DNA of 64,000 bases from Nakamurella flavida. Its GTDB lineage: Bacteria; Actinomycetota; Actinomycetes; Mycobacteriales; Nakamurellaceae. Shown in pieces: positions 9,257 to 23,316 of the stretch. The notes beneath the pieces are model-generated. The model was not told where the DNA came from. It saw only the letters and a list, made by a program, of their open reading frames with translations, and searched no databases. Where the stretch lies: positions 1,635,501 to 1,699,500 of the forward strand of contig NZ_JAUSQV010000001.1 in the NCBI RefSeq assembly GCF_030811475.1, written 5' to 3'. The translations under genes were made by a program, and so were the position numbers. The first letter of the stretch is position 1. Each line of letters opens with the position of its first letter.

Positions 9257-9850
9257 TCAGTTCTCCTTGAACGGGAAGCCGAGCTGGCGGAGCAGCGCGC
9301 GTCCTTCGTCGTCGGTGGTGGCCGTGGTGACCACGGTGATGTCCATGCCACGGGGCCGGTCGATCCGGTCGATGTCGATCTCGTGGAACATCGACTGCTC
9401 GTTGAGCCCGAAGGTGTAGTTGCCGTTGCCGTCGAACTGCTTCGGCGACAGACCGCGGAAGTCACGGATACGCGGCAGGGCGATGGTGACCAGCCGATCC
9501 AGGAACTCCCACATGCGGTCGTTGCGCAGGGTCACCTTGGCGCCGATGGGCATGCCCTCGCGCAGCTTGAACTGGGCGATCGACTTGGTGGCCTTGCGGA
9601 CGGTGGGCTTCTGGCCGGTGATGGTGGCCAGGTCGCGCACGGCGCCCTCGATCAGCTTCGCGTCACGGGCCGCCTCGCCGACGCCCATGTTGACGACGAC
9701 CTTGACCACGCCGGGGATCTGCATGACGTTGCCGTAGGAGAACTGCTCCTGCAGCGCGGTCCGCACCTGCTCGCGGTACTGGGCCTTCATCCGCGGGACG
9801 ACCTTCTCGGTCGTCTCGGCGGTCTCGGCCGACAGGGTGGGGGTGCTCAT
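9257..9850 (-). CDS. rplE: 50S ribosomal protein L5
   Basis: Binds 5S rRNA in the central protuberance and contacts the P-site tRNA. 197 residues, with family blocks [19 protein letters not shown] and [20 protein letters not shown] and the C-terminal [11 protein letters not shown]-like region (here [18 protein letters not shown]). Its ATG overlaps the rplX stop by one base. The N-terminal ~15 residues (threonine/glutamate-rich) are an actinobacterial extension. Confidence 0.98.
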   Translation of the reverse strand: MSTPTLSAETAETTEKVVPRMKAQYREQVRTALQEQFSYGNVMQIPGVVKVVVNMGVGEAARDAKLIEGAVRDLATITGQKPTVRKATKSIAQFKLREGMPIGAKVTLRNDRMWEFLDRLVTIALPRIRDFRGLSPKQFDGNGNYTFGLNEQSMFHEIDIDRIDRPRGMDITVVTTATTDDEGRALLRQLGFPFKEN

Positions 9851-10170
9851 CAGAGATCCTTTCCGGACCGACGCGACACGCGGACGCGGCGGCCTTCGGA
9901 ATCGAGCCGCTTGCCCACGCGCGTCGGCTTGTTGTCGCCATCCACCACCATCACGTTCGAGATGTGGATCGGCGCTTCCTGGGTGACGATGCCGCCGGAC
10001 TGGGCACCACGCTGGGTCGTCGAGACCTTGGTGTGCTTCTTGATCCGGTTGACACCCTCGACCAGGACGCGATCGTTCTCCGGGTAGGCATGGATGACCT
10101 TGCCCTTCGCGCCCTTGTCCTTACCCGCGATGACCAGGACGGTGTCGCCCTTCTTCACCTTCAAGCTCAT
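9850..10170 (-). CDS. rplX: 50S ribosomal protein L24
   Basis: Assembly-initiator protein of the large subunit, with a KOW motif near the N-terminus ([20 protein letters not shown]). The product is 106 residues from ATG 10170, which overlaps the rplN TGA; a GTG one codon upstream is also possible. Block [12 protein letters not shown] and the [20 protein letters not shown] tail are conserved. Confidence 0.97.
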   Translation of the reverse strand: MSLKVKKGDTVLVIAGKDKGAKGKVIHAYPENDRVLVEGVNRIKKHTKVSTTQRGAQSGGIVTQEAPIHISNVMVVDGDNKPTRVGKRLDSEGRRVRVSRRSGKDL

Positions 10171-10538
10171 CACAGCACCTCCGGCGCCAACGAAATGATC
10201 TTCATGTACCGCTTGTCGCGCAGCTCGCGGCCGACCGGCCCGAAGATGCGAGTGCCCCGGGGGTCGCCGTCTGCCTTGAGCAGCACAGCCGCGTTCTCGT
10301 CGAAGCGGATGTAACTGCCGTCGGGACGCCGCTTCTCCTTGACCGTGCGCACGATGACCGCCTTGACGACGTCACCCTTCTTCACGCCGGCGCCGGGGAT
10401 GGCGTCCTTGACCGTGGCCACGATGATGTCGCCGATGCCGGCGTACCGACGCGCAGAGCCGCCGAGCACGCGGATGCACAGAATCTCCTTTGCGCCCGTG
10501 TTATCGGCGACGCGGAGCCTGGACTCCTGCTGAATCAC
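10170..10538 (-). CDS. rplN: 50S ribosomal protein L14
   Basis: 122-residue, strongly conserved large-subunit protein forming the intersubunit bridge with 16S r[23 protein letters not shown] at the N-terminus and [20 protein letters not shown] at the C-terminus are near invariant. The start is GTG 10538. A hairpin at 10625-10650 and a 127-base gap separate it from rpsQ, so this may be the first gene of a separate spc transcript. Confidence 0.98.
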   Translation of the reverse strand: MIQQESRLRVADNTGAKEILCIRVLGGSARRYAGIGDIIVATVKDAIPGAGVKKGDVVKAVIVRTVKEKRRPDGSYIRFDENAAVLLKADGDPRGTRIFGPVGRELRDKRYMKIISLAPEVL

Positions 10539-10624
10539 GTCTGTTCCAACCTTTGCGATGTGTGCTGCCGGAGGCGGTTACCGCCCCCGGCCGTCACGGA
10601 TTGTTCTGGCCTCACGTCGTGCGC

Positions 10625-10650
10625 CCACCGGCCGGACTGCCGGCCGGTGG
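10625..10650 (-). terminator. Hairpin between rpsQ and rplN (S10/spc boundary)
   Basis: An 11-bp perfect stem (arm CCACCGGCCGG, loop ACTG) lies 15 bases after the rpsQ stop, at the classical boundary between the S10 and spc operons. Likely a terminator or attenuator. Confidence 0.7.
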
Positions 10651-10665
10651 ACCTGAAGACCAGGG

Positions 10666-10995
10666 TTACTGGGCCTTCTCGAGGATCTCGACCAGGCGCC
10701 AGCGCTTGGTCGCCGACAGCGGCCGGGTCTCCGACAGGAGAACGCGGTCGCCCACGCCGGCAGTGCCGTTCTCGTCGTGCGCCTTCACCTTGGTGGTGCG
10801 ACGGATGACCTTCGAGTACCGCGGGTGCTTCACCCGGTCCTCGAGGGCCACGACGATGGTCTTGTCCATCTTGTCCGAGACGACGAGACCCTCGCGGGTC
10901 TTGCGGTCGCCGCGGGTCTTGACCGCTGCGGCCGTGGTGGTCGCCTCGGTGGCGACGTCCGCCTGGGTCGCGGTGGTGTCCTGGTGCTCGCTCAT
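10666..10995 (-). CDS. rpsQ: 30S ribosomal protein S17
   Basis: Primary 16S rRNA-binding protein with an OB fold. The conserved core begins at [20 protein letters not shown] and contains [40 protein letters not shown] near the end. A ~30-residue threonine/alanine-rich N-terminal extension makes it 109 residues, longer than the ~85 of E. coli but normal for actinobacteria. Overlaps the rpmC stop by four bases; last gene of the S10 part. Confidence 0.97.
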   Translation of the reverse strand: MSEHQDTTATQADVATEATTTAAAVKTRGDRKTREGLVVSDKMDKTIVVALEDRVKHPRYSKVIRRTTKVKAHDENGTAGVGDRVLLSETRPLSATKRWRLVEILEKAQ

Positions 10996-11252
10996 GCGGC
11001 GCCCTCCGAATCGGTCGCGGTGATCGGCCCGTCGGGTCCGACGGACAACCCGAGCTCGCGCTCGCGCATGACCGTGTAGATGCGGGCGATGTCGTGCCGC
11101 ACGGTGCGCAGACGACGGTTGTTGTCCATCTGCCCGGTCGCCATCTGGAATCGCAGGTTGAACAGCTCTTCCTTGGCTTCGCGCAGGCGGAGAGTCAACT
11201 CGTCGGCTCCGAGCTCACGCATGTCGTTCGCAGTCGTTCCGGTGGCCATCAC
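10992..11252 (-). CDS. rpmC: 50S ribosomal protein L29
   Basis: 86-residue helical protein at the polypeptide exit tunnel, part of the docking site for trigger factor and SRP. The hallmark [22 protein letters not shown]-like helix is seen as [19 protein letters not shown], followed by [20 protein letters not shown]. The tail of ~20 residues after this is longer than in E. coli. Four-base overlaps join it to rplP and rpsQ. Confidence 0.97.
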   Translation of the reverse strand: MMATGTTANDMRELGADELTLRLREAKEELFNLRFQMATGQMDNNRRLRTVRHDIARIYTVMRERELGLSVGPDGPITATDSEGAA

Positions 11253-11668
11253 GAATCACCACCTTCACGGGTCACGATGCGGCACTTCATGGGCAACTTG
11301 TGGATCGCGCGGCGCAGGGCCTCGCGGGCGATGGCCTCGGTCGGGTAGCTCATCTCGAAGAGCACGCGGCCGGGCTTGATGTTGGCGACCCACCACTCGG
11401 GCGAACCCTTACCGGAACCCATGCGGGTCTCGGCGGGCTTCTTGGTCAGCGGGCGGTCCGGGTAGATGTTGATCCACACCTTCCCGCCACGCTTGATGTG
11501 CCGGTTGATGGCGATGCGAGCGGACTCGATCTGCCGGTTGGTGACGTAGGCCGGCTCCAGAGCCTGGATGCCGTACTCGCCGAAGGTCACCTGGGTGCCA
11601 CCACTGGCCATACCGGTCCGGGTGGGCCGGTGCTGCTTGCGGTGCTTGACCTTGCGGGGGATGAGCAT
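11249..11668 (-). CDS. rplP: 50S ribosomal protein L16
   Basis: 139-residue protein next to the peptidyl transferase centre and A-site tRNA elbow. [20 protein letters not shown] opens the protein; [20 protein letters not shown] and [16 protein letters not shown] are the typical C-terminal blocks. The start at ATG 11668 lies two bases after the rpsC stop; longer in-frame extensions run into rpsC and are not real. Confidence 0.98.
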   Translation of the reverse strand: MLIPRKVKHRKQHRPTRTGMASGGTQVTFGEYGIQALEPAYVTNRQIESARIAINRHIKRGGKVWINIYPDRPLTKKPAETRMGSGKGSPEWWVANIKPGRVLFEMSYPTEAIAREALRRAIHKLPMKCRIVTREGGDS

Positions 11669-11670
11669 GA

Positions 11671-12507
11671 TCAGCTCTCCGAACTGGTGGTCTCGGGGGC
11701 GCCGACGGCCGCAGGGGTGTCGACGGCCGCGCGGCCGGCTTCGGTCGAGGTCGGGGTGGTCCCCGACGATCCGGAACGACGCGGGGGACGACGGTCGGCG
11801 GGACCGCGGTCGCGACCTGCACCGCCGCCGGCGTTGCGCTGAGCGGCGGCAGCCTCGGCCACGCGCTGCTCGGCGAGCGTGCCGACCTTGTCGCCCTTGT
11901 AGATCCAGACCTTCACACCGATGCGGCCGAAGGTGGTCTTGGCCTCGAAGAAGCCGTAGTCGATGTCCGCACGCAGGGTGTGCAGCGGAACGCGACCCTC
12001 GCGGTAGAACTCGCTGCGGCTCATCTCGGCGCCGCCCAGACGGCCGGCGCACTGGATCCGGATGCCCTTGACGGCACCGGAACGCTGCGCGGACTGCATG
12101 GACTTGCGCATCGCACGACGGAACGACACGCGGTTGGACAGCTGCTCGGCGACGCCCTGGGCGACGAGCTGCGCGTCGGACTCGGGATTGCGCACCTCGA
12201 GGATGTTCAGCTGCACCTGCTTGCCGGTCAGCTTCTCGAGCTGGCCGCGGATGCGATCGGCCTCGGCGCCGCGGCGACCGATGACGATGCCCGGGCGAGC
12301 GGTGTGGATGTCGACGCGGACGCGGTCACGGGTGCGCTCGATCTCCACCTTGGAGATGCCGGCCCGCTCCATGCCCTTGGCCATCAGCTTGCGGATGGCG
12401 ACGTCCTCGGCCACGTACTCGGCGTAGGCCTTGTCCGCGTACCAGCGGGAACTCCAGTCGGTGGTGATACCGAGCCGGAACCCGTGCGGGTTGATCTTCT
12501 GTCCCAC
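11671..12507 (-). CDS. rpsC: 30S ribosomal protein S3
   Basis: mRNA-entry-channel protein of the small subunit. The 278-residue product has the N-terminal domain ([20 protein letters not shown]), the KH motif around [20 protein letters not shown], and the C-terminal [20 protein letters not shown] block. After about residue 215 comes an alanine- and proline-rich disordered tail of ~60 residues, usual in actinobacterial S3. Start and stop are tightly packed between rplV and rplP. Confidence 0.98.
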   Translation of the reverse strand: MGQKINPHGFRLGITTDWSSRWYADKAYAEYVAEDVAIRKLMAKGMERAGISKVEIERTRDRVRVDIHTARPGIVIGRRGAEADRIRGQLEKLTGKQVQLNILEVRNPESDAQLVAQGVAEQLSNRVSFRRAMRKSMQSAQRSGAVKGIRIQCAGRLGGAEMSRSEFYREGRVPLHTLRADIDYGFFEAKTTFGRIGVKVWIYKGDKVGTLAEQRVAEAAAAQRNAGGGAGRDRGPADRRPPRRSGSSGTTPTSTEAGRAAVDTPAAVGAPETTSSES

Positions 12508-12932
12508 TAGCGGGCCCCTCCCTTCGCGCTCTGGTCGCCGCGTGCGCGGCGCTGGTCGTTGCCCGTGGTCGGAAGCTGGGCAACTTCGATGGTGATGTGG
12601 CTGGTGCGCTTGCGGATCCGGAACGCGCGACCCTGGGCTCGCGGCTGGAAGCGCTTGAGCGTCGGGCCCTCGTCGACGTAGGCCGTCTGGACGACCAGCG
12701 CGTCGGGGTTCATCCCGTGGTTGTTCTCCGCGTTGGCGACCGCGGAGGCGAGCAACTTGGCCACCGGCCCGCTGGCCGCCTGCGGGGCGAAGCGGAGGAT
12801 GGCGGCGGCGTCGGCGGCGGAACGACCACGGATGAGGTCGACCACCCGGCGCGCCTTCATCGGCGTCATCCGCACGTGCCGCGCCTGCGCACGTGCGGTC
12901 GGGAGCTCGGCGGCTCCTGCCTTGGCATTCAT
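12507..12932 (-). CDS. rplV: 50S ribosomal protein L22
   Basis: Lines the exit tunnel with L4; its beta-hairpin is the site of macrolide-resistance changes. Start chosen at ATG 12932 because GGGAG lies eight bases upstream; an ATG at 12947 would add five residues without a ribosome site. The 141-residue product contains [35 protein letters not shown] and the hairpin segment [20 protein letters not shown], which looks wild type. Confidence 0.97.
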   Translation of the reverse strand: MNAKAGAAELPTARAQARHVRMTPMKARRVVDLIRGRSAADAAAILRFAPQAASGPVAKLLASAVANAENNHGMNPDALVVQTAYVDEGPTLKRFQPRAQGRAFRIRKRTSHITIEVAQLPTTGNDQRRARGDQSAKGGAR

Positions 12933-12993
12933 CGGGTTATCTCCCATTCGGTCTCACCCTGGAACATGATCACAGCGACGATGTGCACGGTGA

Positions 12994-13275
12994 TCAGCCC
13001 CGTCGGGCGCGACGGTCGTCCTTGATGTGACCCTTGAAGGTGCGGGTCGGAGCGAACTCGCCGAGCTTGTGGCCGACCATCGACTCGGTGACGAACACCG
13101 GGACGTGCTTGCGGCCGTCGTGCACGGCGATCGTGTGCCCGAGCATGTCGGGGATGATCGTCGAACGCCGCGACCAGGTCTTGATGACCGACTTGGAGTT
13201 CTTGTCGTTCGCCGCGTCCACCTTCTTGAGCAGGTGGTCGTCGATGAACGGACCCTTTTTGAGACTGCGGGGCAT
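12994..13275 (-). CDS. rpsS: 30S ribosomal protein S19
   Basis: 93-residue protein of the small-subunit head, complexed with S13 near the A site. [40 protein letters not shown] and [20 protein letters not shown] are near-universal blocks. It lies 83 bases downstream of rplB and 61 bases upstream of the rplV start. Confidence 0.98.
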   Translation of the reverse strand: MPRSLKKGPFIDDHLLKKVDAANDKNSKSVIKTWSRRSTIIPDMLGHTIAVHDGRKHVPVFVTESMVGHKLGEFAPTRTFKGHIKDDRRARRG

Positions 13276-13358
13276 CTGCTTACCTTCCTGCTCTCAGTTC
13301 TCGGTGGTACGGGGGGAAGTGCCGGTGGACGGCACCTTGGTGCAGGTGGAGAACAGGC

Positions 13359-14198
<840 letters not shown>

Positions 14199-14231
14199 GA
14201 TTACCTCAGTCCCTTACCGTGCTCAGCGAGC

Positions 14232-14528
14232 TCAGGCGCCCGAGAAGATCTCGATCGGCTTGCTGCCGGCCGACAAAGTGACGATGGCGCGCTTGGTCGA
14301 CTTGCGCGTGCCGTATCCGAACCGGGTCCGCTTGCGCTTCCCCTGCCGGTTGATGGTGTTGACCGAGACCACCTTGACCCCGTCGAAGATCTGCTCGATG
14401 GCGATCTTGACCTGGGTCTTGTTGGCGGAGGGGTGGATCTCGAACGTGTAGCGACCCGTCTCGAGCAGCGCGTAGCTCTTCTCGGAGACGATCGGCCGCA
14501 GGATGATGTCGCGCGGATCGGCGATCAC
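14232..14528 (-). CDS. rplW: 50S ribosomal protein L23
   Basis: 98-residue protein at the tunnel exit; main docking site for trigger factor and [23 protein letters not shown] and [19 protein letters not shown] are characteristic, followed by [24 protein letters not shown]-type overlap joins it to rplD. Confidence 0.98.
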   Translation of the reverse strand: MIADPRDIILRPIVSEKSYALLETGRYTFEIHPSANKTQVKIAIEQIFDGVKVVSVNTINRQGKRKRTRFGYGTRKSTKRAIVTLSAGSKPIEIFSGA

Positions 14529-15223
14529 TTCGTGGCCTCCTTGTCGAGGGCGATGGTCGAGTCGGACTCGGCCGCGACGGACCGCTGCGAGACGGAACGC
14601 GAGGCCTGGATCACGAACTCCTCGAGCGCGGACCGGGTGAAGACCACGTCGTCGCTGACCAGCACGTCGTAGGTGTTGAGCTGGTCGGCCGCGAGCAGGT
14701 GCACGGTCGGCACGTTGCGCAGGCTCTTCCAGCTGACCTCGTCCTCACGGCTGATGACCACGAGCACGTGCTTGGCGGTGCTCACCGAGGCGAGCGCGGA
14801 GACGGCGGTCTTCGTGCTGGGCGAGGTGCCCTCGACCACGCCGGACAGGACGTGCACGTTGCCGCTGCGGGCCCGGTCGGACAGGGCACCGCGCAGGGCG
14901 GCGGCCTTCATCTTCTTGGGGGTGCGCTGCAGGTACAGGTGCGGGACCGGGCCGTGCACGGTGCCACCGCCGACGAACTGCGGTGCACGGGTCGAACCCT
15001 GGCGGGCGCGGCCGGTGCCCTTCTGGCGGTACGGCTTCTTGCCACCGCCGGACACCTCGCCGCGGTTCTTGGCCTTGTGGGTGCCCTGACGGGCGGCGGC
15101 CAGCTGGGCCACGACGACCTGGTGCATGAGCGGCACGTTGGCCTGGACGTCGAAGACGGCGTCGGGCAGGTCCACGGAACCGGCGGCCTCACCCGTGGGG
15201 GAGGTGATCTGGACGGTGGTCAT
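14525..15223 (-). CDS. rplD: 50S ribosomal protein L4
   Basis: Exit-tunnel protein; in E. coli it also represses its own operon through the S10 leader. 232 residues. The tunnel loop is visible as [20 protein letters not shown], followed by [20 protein letters not shown]. The C-terminal domain ends with about 20 extra residues ([20 protein letters not shown]). It overlaps rplC by one base and rplW by four. Confidence 0.98.
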   Translation of the reverse strand: MTTVQITSPTGEAAGSVDLPDAVFDVQANVPLMHQVVVAQLAAARQGTHKAKNRGEVSGGGKKPYRQKGTGRARQGSTRAPQFVGGGTVHGPVPHLYLQRTPKKMKAAALRGALSDRARSGNVHVLSGVVEGTSPSTKTAVSALASVSTAKHVLVVISREDEVSWKSLRNVPTVHLLAADQLNTYDVLVSDDVVFTRSALEEFVIQASRSVSQRSVAAESDSTIALDKEATK

Positions 15224-15882
15224 CAGGAAGCCTTCCCGGAGTTCTTGACGGCGGACTTGATGAACACGACGCCACCCTTGGAGCCCGGCAGCGCGCCCTT
15301 GATGAGCACGAGGCCCTTGTCGGCGTCCACCGCGTGGATGGTCAGGTTCTGGGTGGTGATCTTGTCGTTGCCCATTCGACCGGCCATGCGCATGCCCTTG
15401 AAGACACGGCCCGGGGTCGAGCAGCCACCGATGGAGCCCGGCGAGCGGTGCTTGCGCTGCACGCCGTGGCCGGCGCCGAGGCCCTTGAAGCCGTGACGCT
15501 TCATGACGCCCGCGTAGCCCTTGCCCTTGGACACGCCGGTGACGTCGACGAGCAGGCCGGCATCCAGGACGTCGGACGCGGTGAGCTCCTGGCCCACGGT
15601 GTATCCGGCGATGTCCGAGGTGCGGAGCTCGACGATGTGGCGGCGGGGGGTCGTGCCGGCGGCGGCGAAGTGGCCGGCCACGGGCTTGGTGACCTTGCGC
15701 GGGTCGATCTTCCCGAAGGCGAGCTGGACGCCGGTGTAGCCGTCCTTCTCCGGGGTGCGGACCGCGGTGACCACGACCGGCCCGGCCGCGACGACCGTGA
15801 CCGGGACGATCCGGTTCGAGGCGTCGAAGACCTGGGTCATCCCGAGCTTGTGGCCCAGGATTCCCTTGATCGCATTAGCCAT
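15223..15882 (-). CDS. rplC: 50S ribosomal protein L3
   Basis: Early-assembly protein near the peptidyl transferase centre. 219 residues: [14 protein letters not shown] at the N-terminus, [20 protein letters not shown] with the methylatable glutamine region replaced by [16 protein letters not shown], and [20 protein letters not shown]. All are canonical. Gap to rpsJ is 107 bases and holds a short GC hairpin only. Confidence 0.98.
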   Translation of the reverse strand: MANAIKGILGHKLGMTQVFDASNRIVPVTVVAAGPVVVTAVRTPEKDGYTGVQLAFGKIDPRKVTKPVAGHFAAAGTTPRRHIVELRTSDIAGYTVGQELTASDVLDAGLLVDVTGVSKGKGYAGVMKRHGFKGLGAGHGVQRKHRSPGSIGGCSTPGRVFKGMRMAGRMGNDKITTQNLTIHAVDADKGLVLIKGALPGSKGGVVFIKSAVKNSGKAS

Positions 15883-15989
15883 GATTGAAGTACCTATCTC
15901 CTCGATGCTGGTGCCGCCCTGACGGGCTCAAGCTGCGGTGTCGACCTCCACGCACGGACCGCGTGGGCCCGGGGGGATCGACCGGATCC

Positions 15990-16295
15990 CTACTGGATGT
16001 TGACGTCGACCGAGGCCGGGAGGTCGATGCGCATGAGCGCGTCCACCGTCTTGGGCGTCGGGTCGAGGATGTCGATCAGCCGCTTGTGCGTCCGCATCTC
16101 GAAGTGCTCGCGCGAGTCCTTGTACTTGTGCGGCGAGCGGATGACGCAGTACACGTTCTTCTCGGTGGGCAGCGGCACCGGGCCGACGACGCGGGCGCCC
16201 GTCCGGGTCACCGTCTCGACGATCTTGCGCGCGGACGCGTCGATCGCCTCATGGTCATAGGCCTTGAGCCTGATGCGGATCTTCTGTCCCGCCAC
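15990..16295 (-). CDS. rpsJ: 30S ribosomal protein S10 / NusE
   Basis: First gene of the S10 cluster; 101 residues from GTG 16295. In the ribosome it sits in the 30S head; free S10 (NusE) binds NusB and NusG in antitermination. [40 protein letters not shown]-like segment (here [20 protein letters not shown]) and [10 protein letters not shown] are diagnostic. A promoter is proposed ~430 bases upstream. Confidence 0.98.
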   Translation of the reverse strand: MAGQKIRIRLKAYDHEAIDASARKIVETVTRTGARVVGPVPLPTEKNVYCVIRSPHKYKDSREHFEMRTHKRLIDILDPTPKTVDALMRIDLPASVDVNIQ

Positions 16296-16714
16296 GCTTG
16301 CCGTCCTCTACTTGCCGGTGCTGGTCACTAACGAGTCTTCTCTGGTGGTGCTCCCGCCCCGGGTGTCGGCCGTGGGGCCGGACCGGTGCTGGGCGCACCG
16401 GGACAGAGGATCAGGGTGTCCCCGGCTGGAGCCGTGGAACGCAGCCGCTGTTCATCTGTCCAGGATCACCGGTCCACGCGGTCGGGCGTGTCGTGCTGTC
16501 TCCCATGGATCCGCCTCCAACTCCTGGCGGGCCCCGGTGGACCGGTCGCGCTCGCAGGGAGCGCCGTGGTGCTACATCTCTGGGTCCTACTGGTGGCCAC
16601 CCCGACCGGGACGTCCGAGCGGTTGGGCCTCGGGGCCCGCATGTGTCACGAGGACGATGCACCATCTCGAACCCGATCCGGACCGCAGAACAGCACGGCC
16701 CGTCAAAGGGCAAC
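16296..16714 (-). other. Long untranslated leader of the S10 cluster
   Basis: About 420 bases separate the proposed transcription start (near 16714) from rpsJ, with no credible gene in any frame. In E. coli the S10 leader carries the L4-responsive attenuator; in this lineage no such element is established, so regulation by the leader is only inferred from its length. No riboswitch class was recognised. Confidence 0.45.
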
Positions 16715-16720
16715 CCGAGA

Positions 16721-16750
16721 AGTATGCCAAACATCGGGCCCGACTTTCAA
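16721..16750 (-). promoter_or_regulatory. Candidate promoter for the S10 cluster
   Basis: On the minus strand, a -35 box TTGAAA (16745-16750) and a -10 box CATACT (16721-16726) are 18 bases apart, in the gap just after the DUF808 gene. Match to housekeeping sigma consensus is good; the predicted start is near 16714. Confidence 0.55.
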
Positions 16751-16789
16751 CTCGGGCCGCGTAGGTCACCCTCCGGCGCCCGGGCGTAC

Positions 16790-17767
<978 letters not shown>

Positions 17768-17832
17768 GGGTCCGTCGTGACATCCGGGACGCGTCGTCCC
17801 CTACACCCCGGTCCCCGCCCCGGAGACGCCGA

Positions 17833-17866
17833 AAGGGCCCCGCCACGGATCCGTGACGGGGCCCTT
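17833..17866 (-). terminator. Terminator after tuf
   Basis: A 10-bp GC-rich stem (arm AAGGGCCCCG) encloses a second palindrome CACGGATCCGTG (17844-17855), 36 bases after the tuf stop. It also reads as a terminator on the opposite strand. Confidence 0.8.
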
Positions 17867-17901
17867 CGACCGAGCAGCAGGCACAGGGCCTGCGAACGGG
17901 A

Positions 17902-19095
17902 CTACTTGATGATCTTGGTGACCGAACCGGCACCGACGGTGCGCCCACCCTCGCGGATGGCGAAACGCAGGCCGTCCTCGATGGCGATCGGCTGGATCAG
18001 CGAGACCGTCATCTCGGTGGTGTCGCCGGGCATGACCATCTCGGTGCCCTCGGGCAGCGTGACGACGCCGGTGACGTCCGTGGTGCGGAAGAAGAACTGC
18101 GGGCGGTAGTTGTTGAAGAAGGGGGTGTGACGCCCGCCCTCGTCCTTGCCCAGGATGTAGACCTGAGCCTCGAACTCGGTGTGCGGGGTGATCGAACCCG
18201 GCTTCACGACGACCTGCCCGCGCTCGACGTCCTCGCGCTTGGTGCCACGCAGCAGCAGACCGGCGTTGTCGCCGGCGGTCGCCGAGTCCAGCAGCTTGCG
18301 GAACATCTCGATGCCGGTGACCGTGGTCTGGAAGGACTTCGGCTTGATCCCGACGATCTCGACGGTGGCGTTGACGTTGATCGAGCCACGCTCGACCTTG
18401 CCGGTCACCACGGTGCCGCGGCCGGTGATGGTGAAGACGTCCTCGATGGGCATCAGGAACGGCTTGTCGGTGTCGCGCTCCGGATCCGGAACGGACTCGT
18501 CCACCGCGTTCATCAGCTCGACGACGGTCTCGACCCACTTCGGGTCACCCTCGAGAGCCTTGAGCCCGGAGGTGCGCACGACCGGAGCGTTGTCGCCGTC
18601 GAAGTCCTGCGACGACAGCAGCTCGCGGACCTCGAGCTCGACGAGCTCCAGGATCTCCTCGTCGTCCACCATGTCCGACTTGTTCAGCGCGACCAGGATG
18701 TAGGGCACGCCGACCTGGCGGGCCAGGAGCACGTGCTCCTTGGTCTGCGGCATCGGGCCGTCGGTCGCCGCGACCACGAGGATCGCGCCGTCCATCTGAG
18801 CGGCACCGGTGATCATGTTCTTGATGTAGTCCGCGTGGCCGGGGGCGTCCACGTGGGCGTAGTGACGCTTCTCGGTCTGGTACTCCACGTGCGCGATGTT
18901 GATGGTGATGCCGCGCTGACGCTCTTCGGGAGCCTTGTCGATCTGGTCGAACGCCGAAGCCTGGTTCAGGTTCGGGTACTTGTCGGCCAGGACCTTCGTG
19001 ATGGCCGCCGTCAGCGTCGTCTTGCCATGGTCGACGTGACCGATGGTGCCGATGTTGACGTGCGGCTTACTCCGGTCGAACTTCGCCTTCGCCAC
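17902..19095 (-). CDS. tuf: Elongation factor Tu
   Basis: GTPase that delivers aminoacyl-tRNA to the ribosome. 397 residues from GTG 19095 with GGAGG eight bases upstream. G motifs: [11 protein letters not shown] (P-loop), the switch [23 protein letters not shown] (NKXD) and a domain 2/3 region ending [11 protein letters not shown]. The switch I segment [11 protein letters not shown] is normal. It is separated from fusA by 259 bases with a hairpin, so transcription may be partly independent of the str operon. Confidence 0.99.
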   Translation of the reverse strand: MAKAKFDRSKPHVNIGTIGHVDHGKTTLTAAITKVLADKYPNLNQASAFDQIDKAPEERQRGITINIAHVEYQTEKRHYAHVDAPGHADYIKNMITGAAQMDGAILVVAATDGPMPQTKEHVLLARQVGVPYILVALNKSDMVDDEEILELVELEVRELLSSQDFDGDNAPVVRTSGLKALEGDPKWVETVVELMNAVDESVPDPERDTDKPFLMPIEDVFTITGRGTVVTGKVERGSINVNATVEIVGIKPKSFQTTVTGIEMFRKLLDSATAGDNAGLLLRGTKREDVERGQVVVKPGSITPHTEFEAQVYILGKDEGGRHTPFFNNYRPQFFFRTTDVTGVVTLPEGTEMVMPGDTTEMTVSLIQPIAIEDGLRFAIREGGRTVGAGSVTKIIK

Positions 19096-19250
19096 TGCTG
19101 TCCTCCTCAGGACTCATGCTGTTGCGCCTTGCGACTGTCGTTCTCTGATCGTGCTGATTCAGGTCGTCAGGGCGTTGGTGGGTGGATCTGGACCGGCACC
19201 ACCATTTCGATGCCGGACCCGGGACGGGAAACCCCGTCACGACTGTGGAG

Positions 19251-19286
19251 GGTAACGGGACGACCACGGTGGGCCGTCCCGTCACC
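19251..19286 (-). terminator. Hairpin between fusA and tuf
   Basis: An 8-bp perfect stem (arm ACGGGACG at 19255-19262 with 19275-19282), extended by three more pairs after one mismatch, lies 69 bases after the fusA stop. It may terminate or attenuate read-through into tuf. Confidence 0.5.
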
Positions 19287-19354
19287 CCTGCTGCCGGGGC
19301 AGCGCACTGCTGGATGACGCGAGGGTGGAACAAGGAGCAGACGTCTCCGTCAGC

Positions 19355-21451
<2,097 letters not shown>

Positions 21452-21557
21452 GTGCGGTCTTCCTCGTCTCAGGTGTGTGGGTGGCCGACCCGTCCAGATG
21501 ACGGCGGCCGACCAGTTCAGCGCTCAGCGCCGAGTGGATGTTCCCCGGTGGGGGTGA

Positions 21558-21600
21558 CCCCCGGCCGGACGGCGAGTGAACTCGCCGCTCCGGGCCGGGG
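21558..21600 (-). terminator. Stem-loop between rpsG and fusA
   Basis: An inner perfect stem GGCGAG/CTCGCC with loop TGAA (21571-21586) is extended by GC arms CCCCGGCCGGA and TCCGGGCCGGGG with a bulge. It lies 13 bases after rpsG and may attenuate or protect the rpsL-rpsG message. Confidence 0.5.
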
Positions 21601-21612
21601 TCCCCGGCGGTG

Positions 21613-22083
21613 TTACCAGCGATAGTGCGCGAAGGCCTTGTTGGACTCGGCCATCTTGTGCGTGTCCTCGCGACGCTTCACCGCGGCGCCGAGGCCGTTC
21701 GAAGCGTCGAGCAGCTCGTTCATCAGGCGCTCGGTCATGGTCTTCTCACGACGGGCCTTGGAGTAGCCGACCAACCAGCGCAGCGCGAGGGTGGTCTGCC
21801 GGGTGGTGCGGACCTCGACCGGCACCTGGTAGGTGGCGCCACCGACTCGACGGCTGCGCACCTCCAGGGTGGGGCGGACGTTGTCCAGCGCGCGCTTGAG
21901 GGTGACGACCGGATCGGTGCCCGACTTCTCGCGGCAGCCCTCGAGGGCGCCGTAGACGATGGACTGCGCGATGGAGCGCTTGCCGTCCAGCAGGACCTTG
22001 TTCACCAGCTGGGTGACCAGCGGGGAGTTGTACACCGGGTCGGCGACCAACGGTCGCTTCGGTGCGGGACCCTTGCGAGGCAT
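21613..22083 (-). CDS. rpsG: 30S ribosomal protein S7
   Basis: 156-residue 16S rRNA-binding protein of the small-subunit head; represses the str operon in E. coli. [40 protein letters not shown] and [20 protein letters not shown] are standard blocks, the last also showing the C-terminal helix. It starts directly at the rpsL stop. Confidence 0.98.
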   Translation of the reverse strand: MPRKGPAPKRPLVADPVYNSPLVTQLVNKVLLDGKRSIAQSIVYGALEGCREKSGTDPVVTLKRALDNVRPTLEVRSRRVGGATYQVPVEVRTTRQTTLALRWLVGYSKARREKTMTERLMNELLDASNGLGAAVKRREDTHKMAESNKAFAHYRW

Positions 22084-22457
22084 TAGCTCTTCTCCTTCTT
22101 CGCGCCGTAACGGCTGCGAGCCTGCTTGCGGTTCTTGACGCCCTGGGTGTCCAGCGAGCCGCGGATGATCTTGTAGCGGACGCCGGGGAGGTCCTTCACG
22201 CGACCGCCGCGCACCAGCACGATGGAGTGCTCCTGCAGGTTGTGGCCCTCGCCGGGGATGTAGGCGGTGACCTCGACCTGGCTGGTCAGCCGGACACGGG
22301 CGACCTTGCGCAGCGCGGAGTTGGGCTTCTTCGGGGTGGTCGTGTAGACGCGGGTGCAGACACCACGACGCTGCGGGCTCCCCTTGAGGGCCGGCGTCTT
22401 GGTCTTGCTCACCTTGTCGGTGCGGCCCTTGCGGACCAGCTGCTGGATCGTGGGCAT
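22083..22457 (-). CDS. rpsL: 30S ribosomal protein S12
   Basis: 124-residue decoding-centre protein; first gene of the str-type cluster. Start ATG 22457 gives the canonical [20 protein letters not shown]. The residues where streptomycin-resistance changes occur, the lysines in [12 protein letters not shown] and [13 protein letters not shown], are both wild type. rpoBC, commonly just upstream, are instead about 10 kb away (32308-39860), with a polyol-uptake cassette and the SigL locus in between. Confidence 0.98.
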   Translation of the reverse strand: MPTIQQLVRKGRTDKVSKTKTPALKGSPQRRGVCTRVYTTTPKKPNSALRKVARVRLTSQVEVTAYIPGEGHNLQEHSIVLVRGGRVKDLPGVRYKIIRGSLDTQGVKNRKQARSRYGAKKEKS

Positions 22458-22715
22458 GGTGCTGGCGGCTTCTTTCCTGGTGACGGTCGTGCTCAGGTCA
22501 TGAGGGTGGTGCGGGTCGCGCGTGGGGCCGGCGGGTCGGCCGGTGCCGTCCGTCCGGGGCGACCGGCGACGGGAGCGGACATCCGTTCCCGCTCGACACC
22601 GGCGACACCCCCGTGCGGAGGACCGGCACACCCGGCGAGCCGGGCACCTCCCCCGGAGGGCGGGCACCTGCTCCCAGGCATGCGTCGACCACCCAGTAAA
22701 CCGGGCCAGCTCTGA

Positions 22716-22745
22716 AGACTACCGCCGTCCCGCCGGAGCGGGCAA
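22716..22745 (-). promoter_or_regulatory. Candidate promoter for rpsL-rpsG-fusA
   Basis: Minus-strand -35 TTGCCC (22740-22745) and -10 TAGTCT (22716-22721) with an 18-base spacer, giving a leader of roughly 250 bases before rpsL. The -10 fits the actinobacterial TANNNT pattern; the -35 is moderate. Confidence 0.4.
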
Positions 22746-23316
22746 CACGGTTCGCTGGAACGATTGACGGCGTGACCGCGGCGAGAGCCCGAAACCGGCT
22801 CCGCACCCACCCCTGGGGGCTGTGCGGTCGTCGGCCGGCGTCGCGATCGGTCCGGTGTCGGACCCTCCACACCCGACGGACAGGTGCCGACCGGATCGAG
22901 CTCGGTCAGGAGGGCAGCACGCCGAACCTGCGCACTGGGTACTTCCACTACGCAGGATACCCCCGTTCCACCCACGCCTGCCCCGACCACCCGACCGGGT
23001 GCCGGATGCGCCCCGTCCCAGCTCCTCGACCGACATCCCGAGCCGGCCCCTCACCCCTGCTCCTCACCCCGGCCCATCGCCCCGGGGCGGGCCTGCGCCC
23101 GGGCCCGGAACCGCTCCGGGCGCCGGACCGCTCGACGGTTCCGGAGTACCGCGGCCGATCGCGCGGTGGGGACACCGGGCGCCCGAGCGGGCACCGGCTG
23201 CGTGGGGACGGGCACCGTCCGGGCACGATCCGGGCGGGCTCGACCCCATATCGGGCGCCCCGCCGGGAGGTCGGTTGCCCGACCGAGCCTGGAGCAGACA
23301 CTTTGCGAGGTAAAAC
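22746..23316. other. Non-coding region between rpsL promoter and the DeoR regulator
   Basis: About 570 bases with open frames in several phases on both strands, none with a recognisable protein family, a ribosome site or a consistent partner. I see no RNA gene here. The right end passes into the repeat cluster at 23317-23371. Confidence 0.5.
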
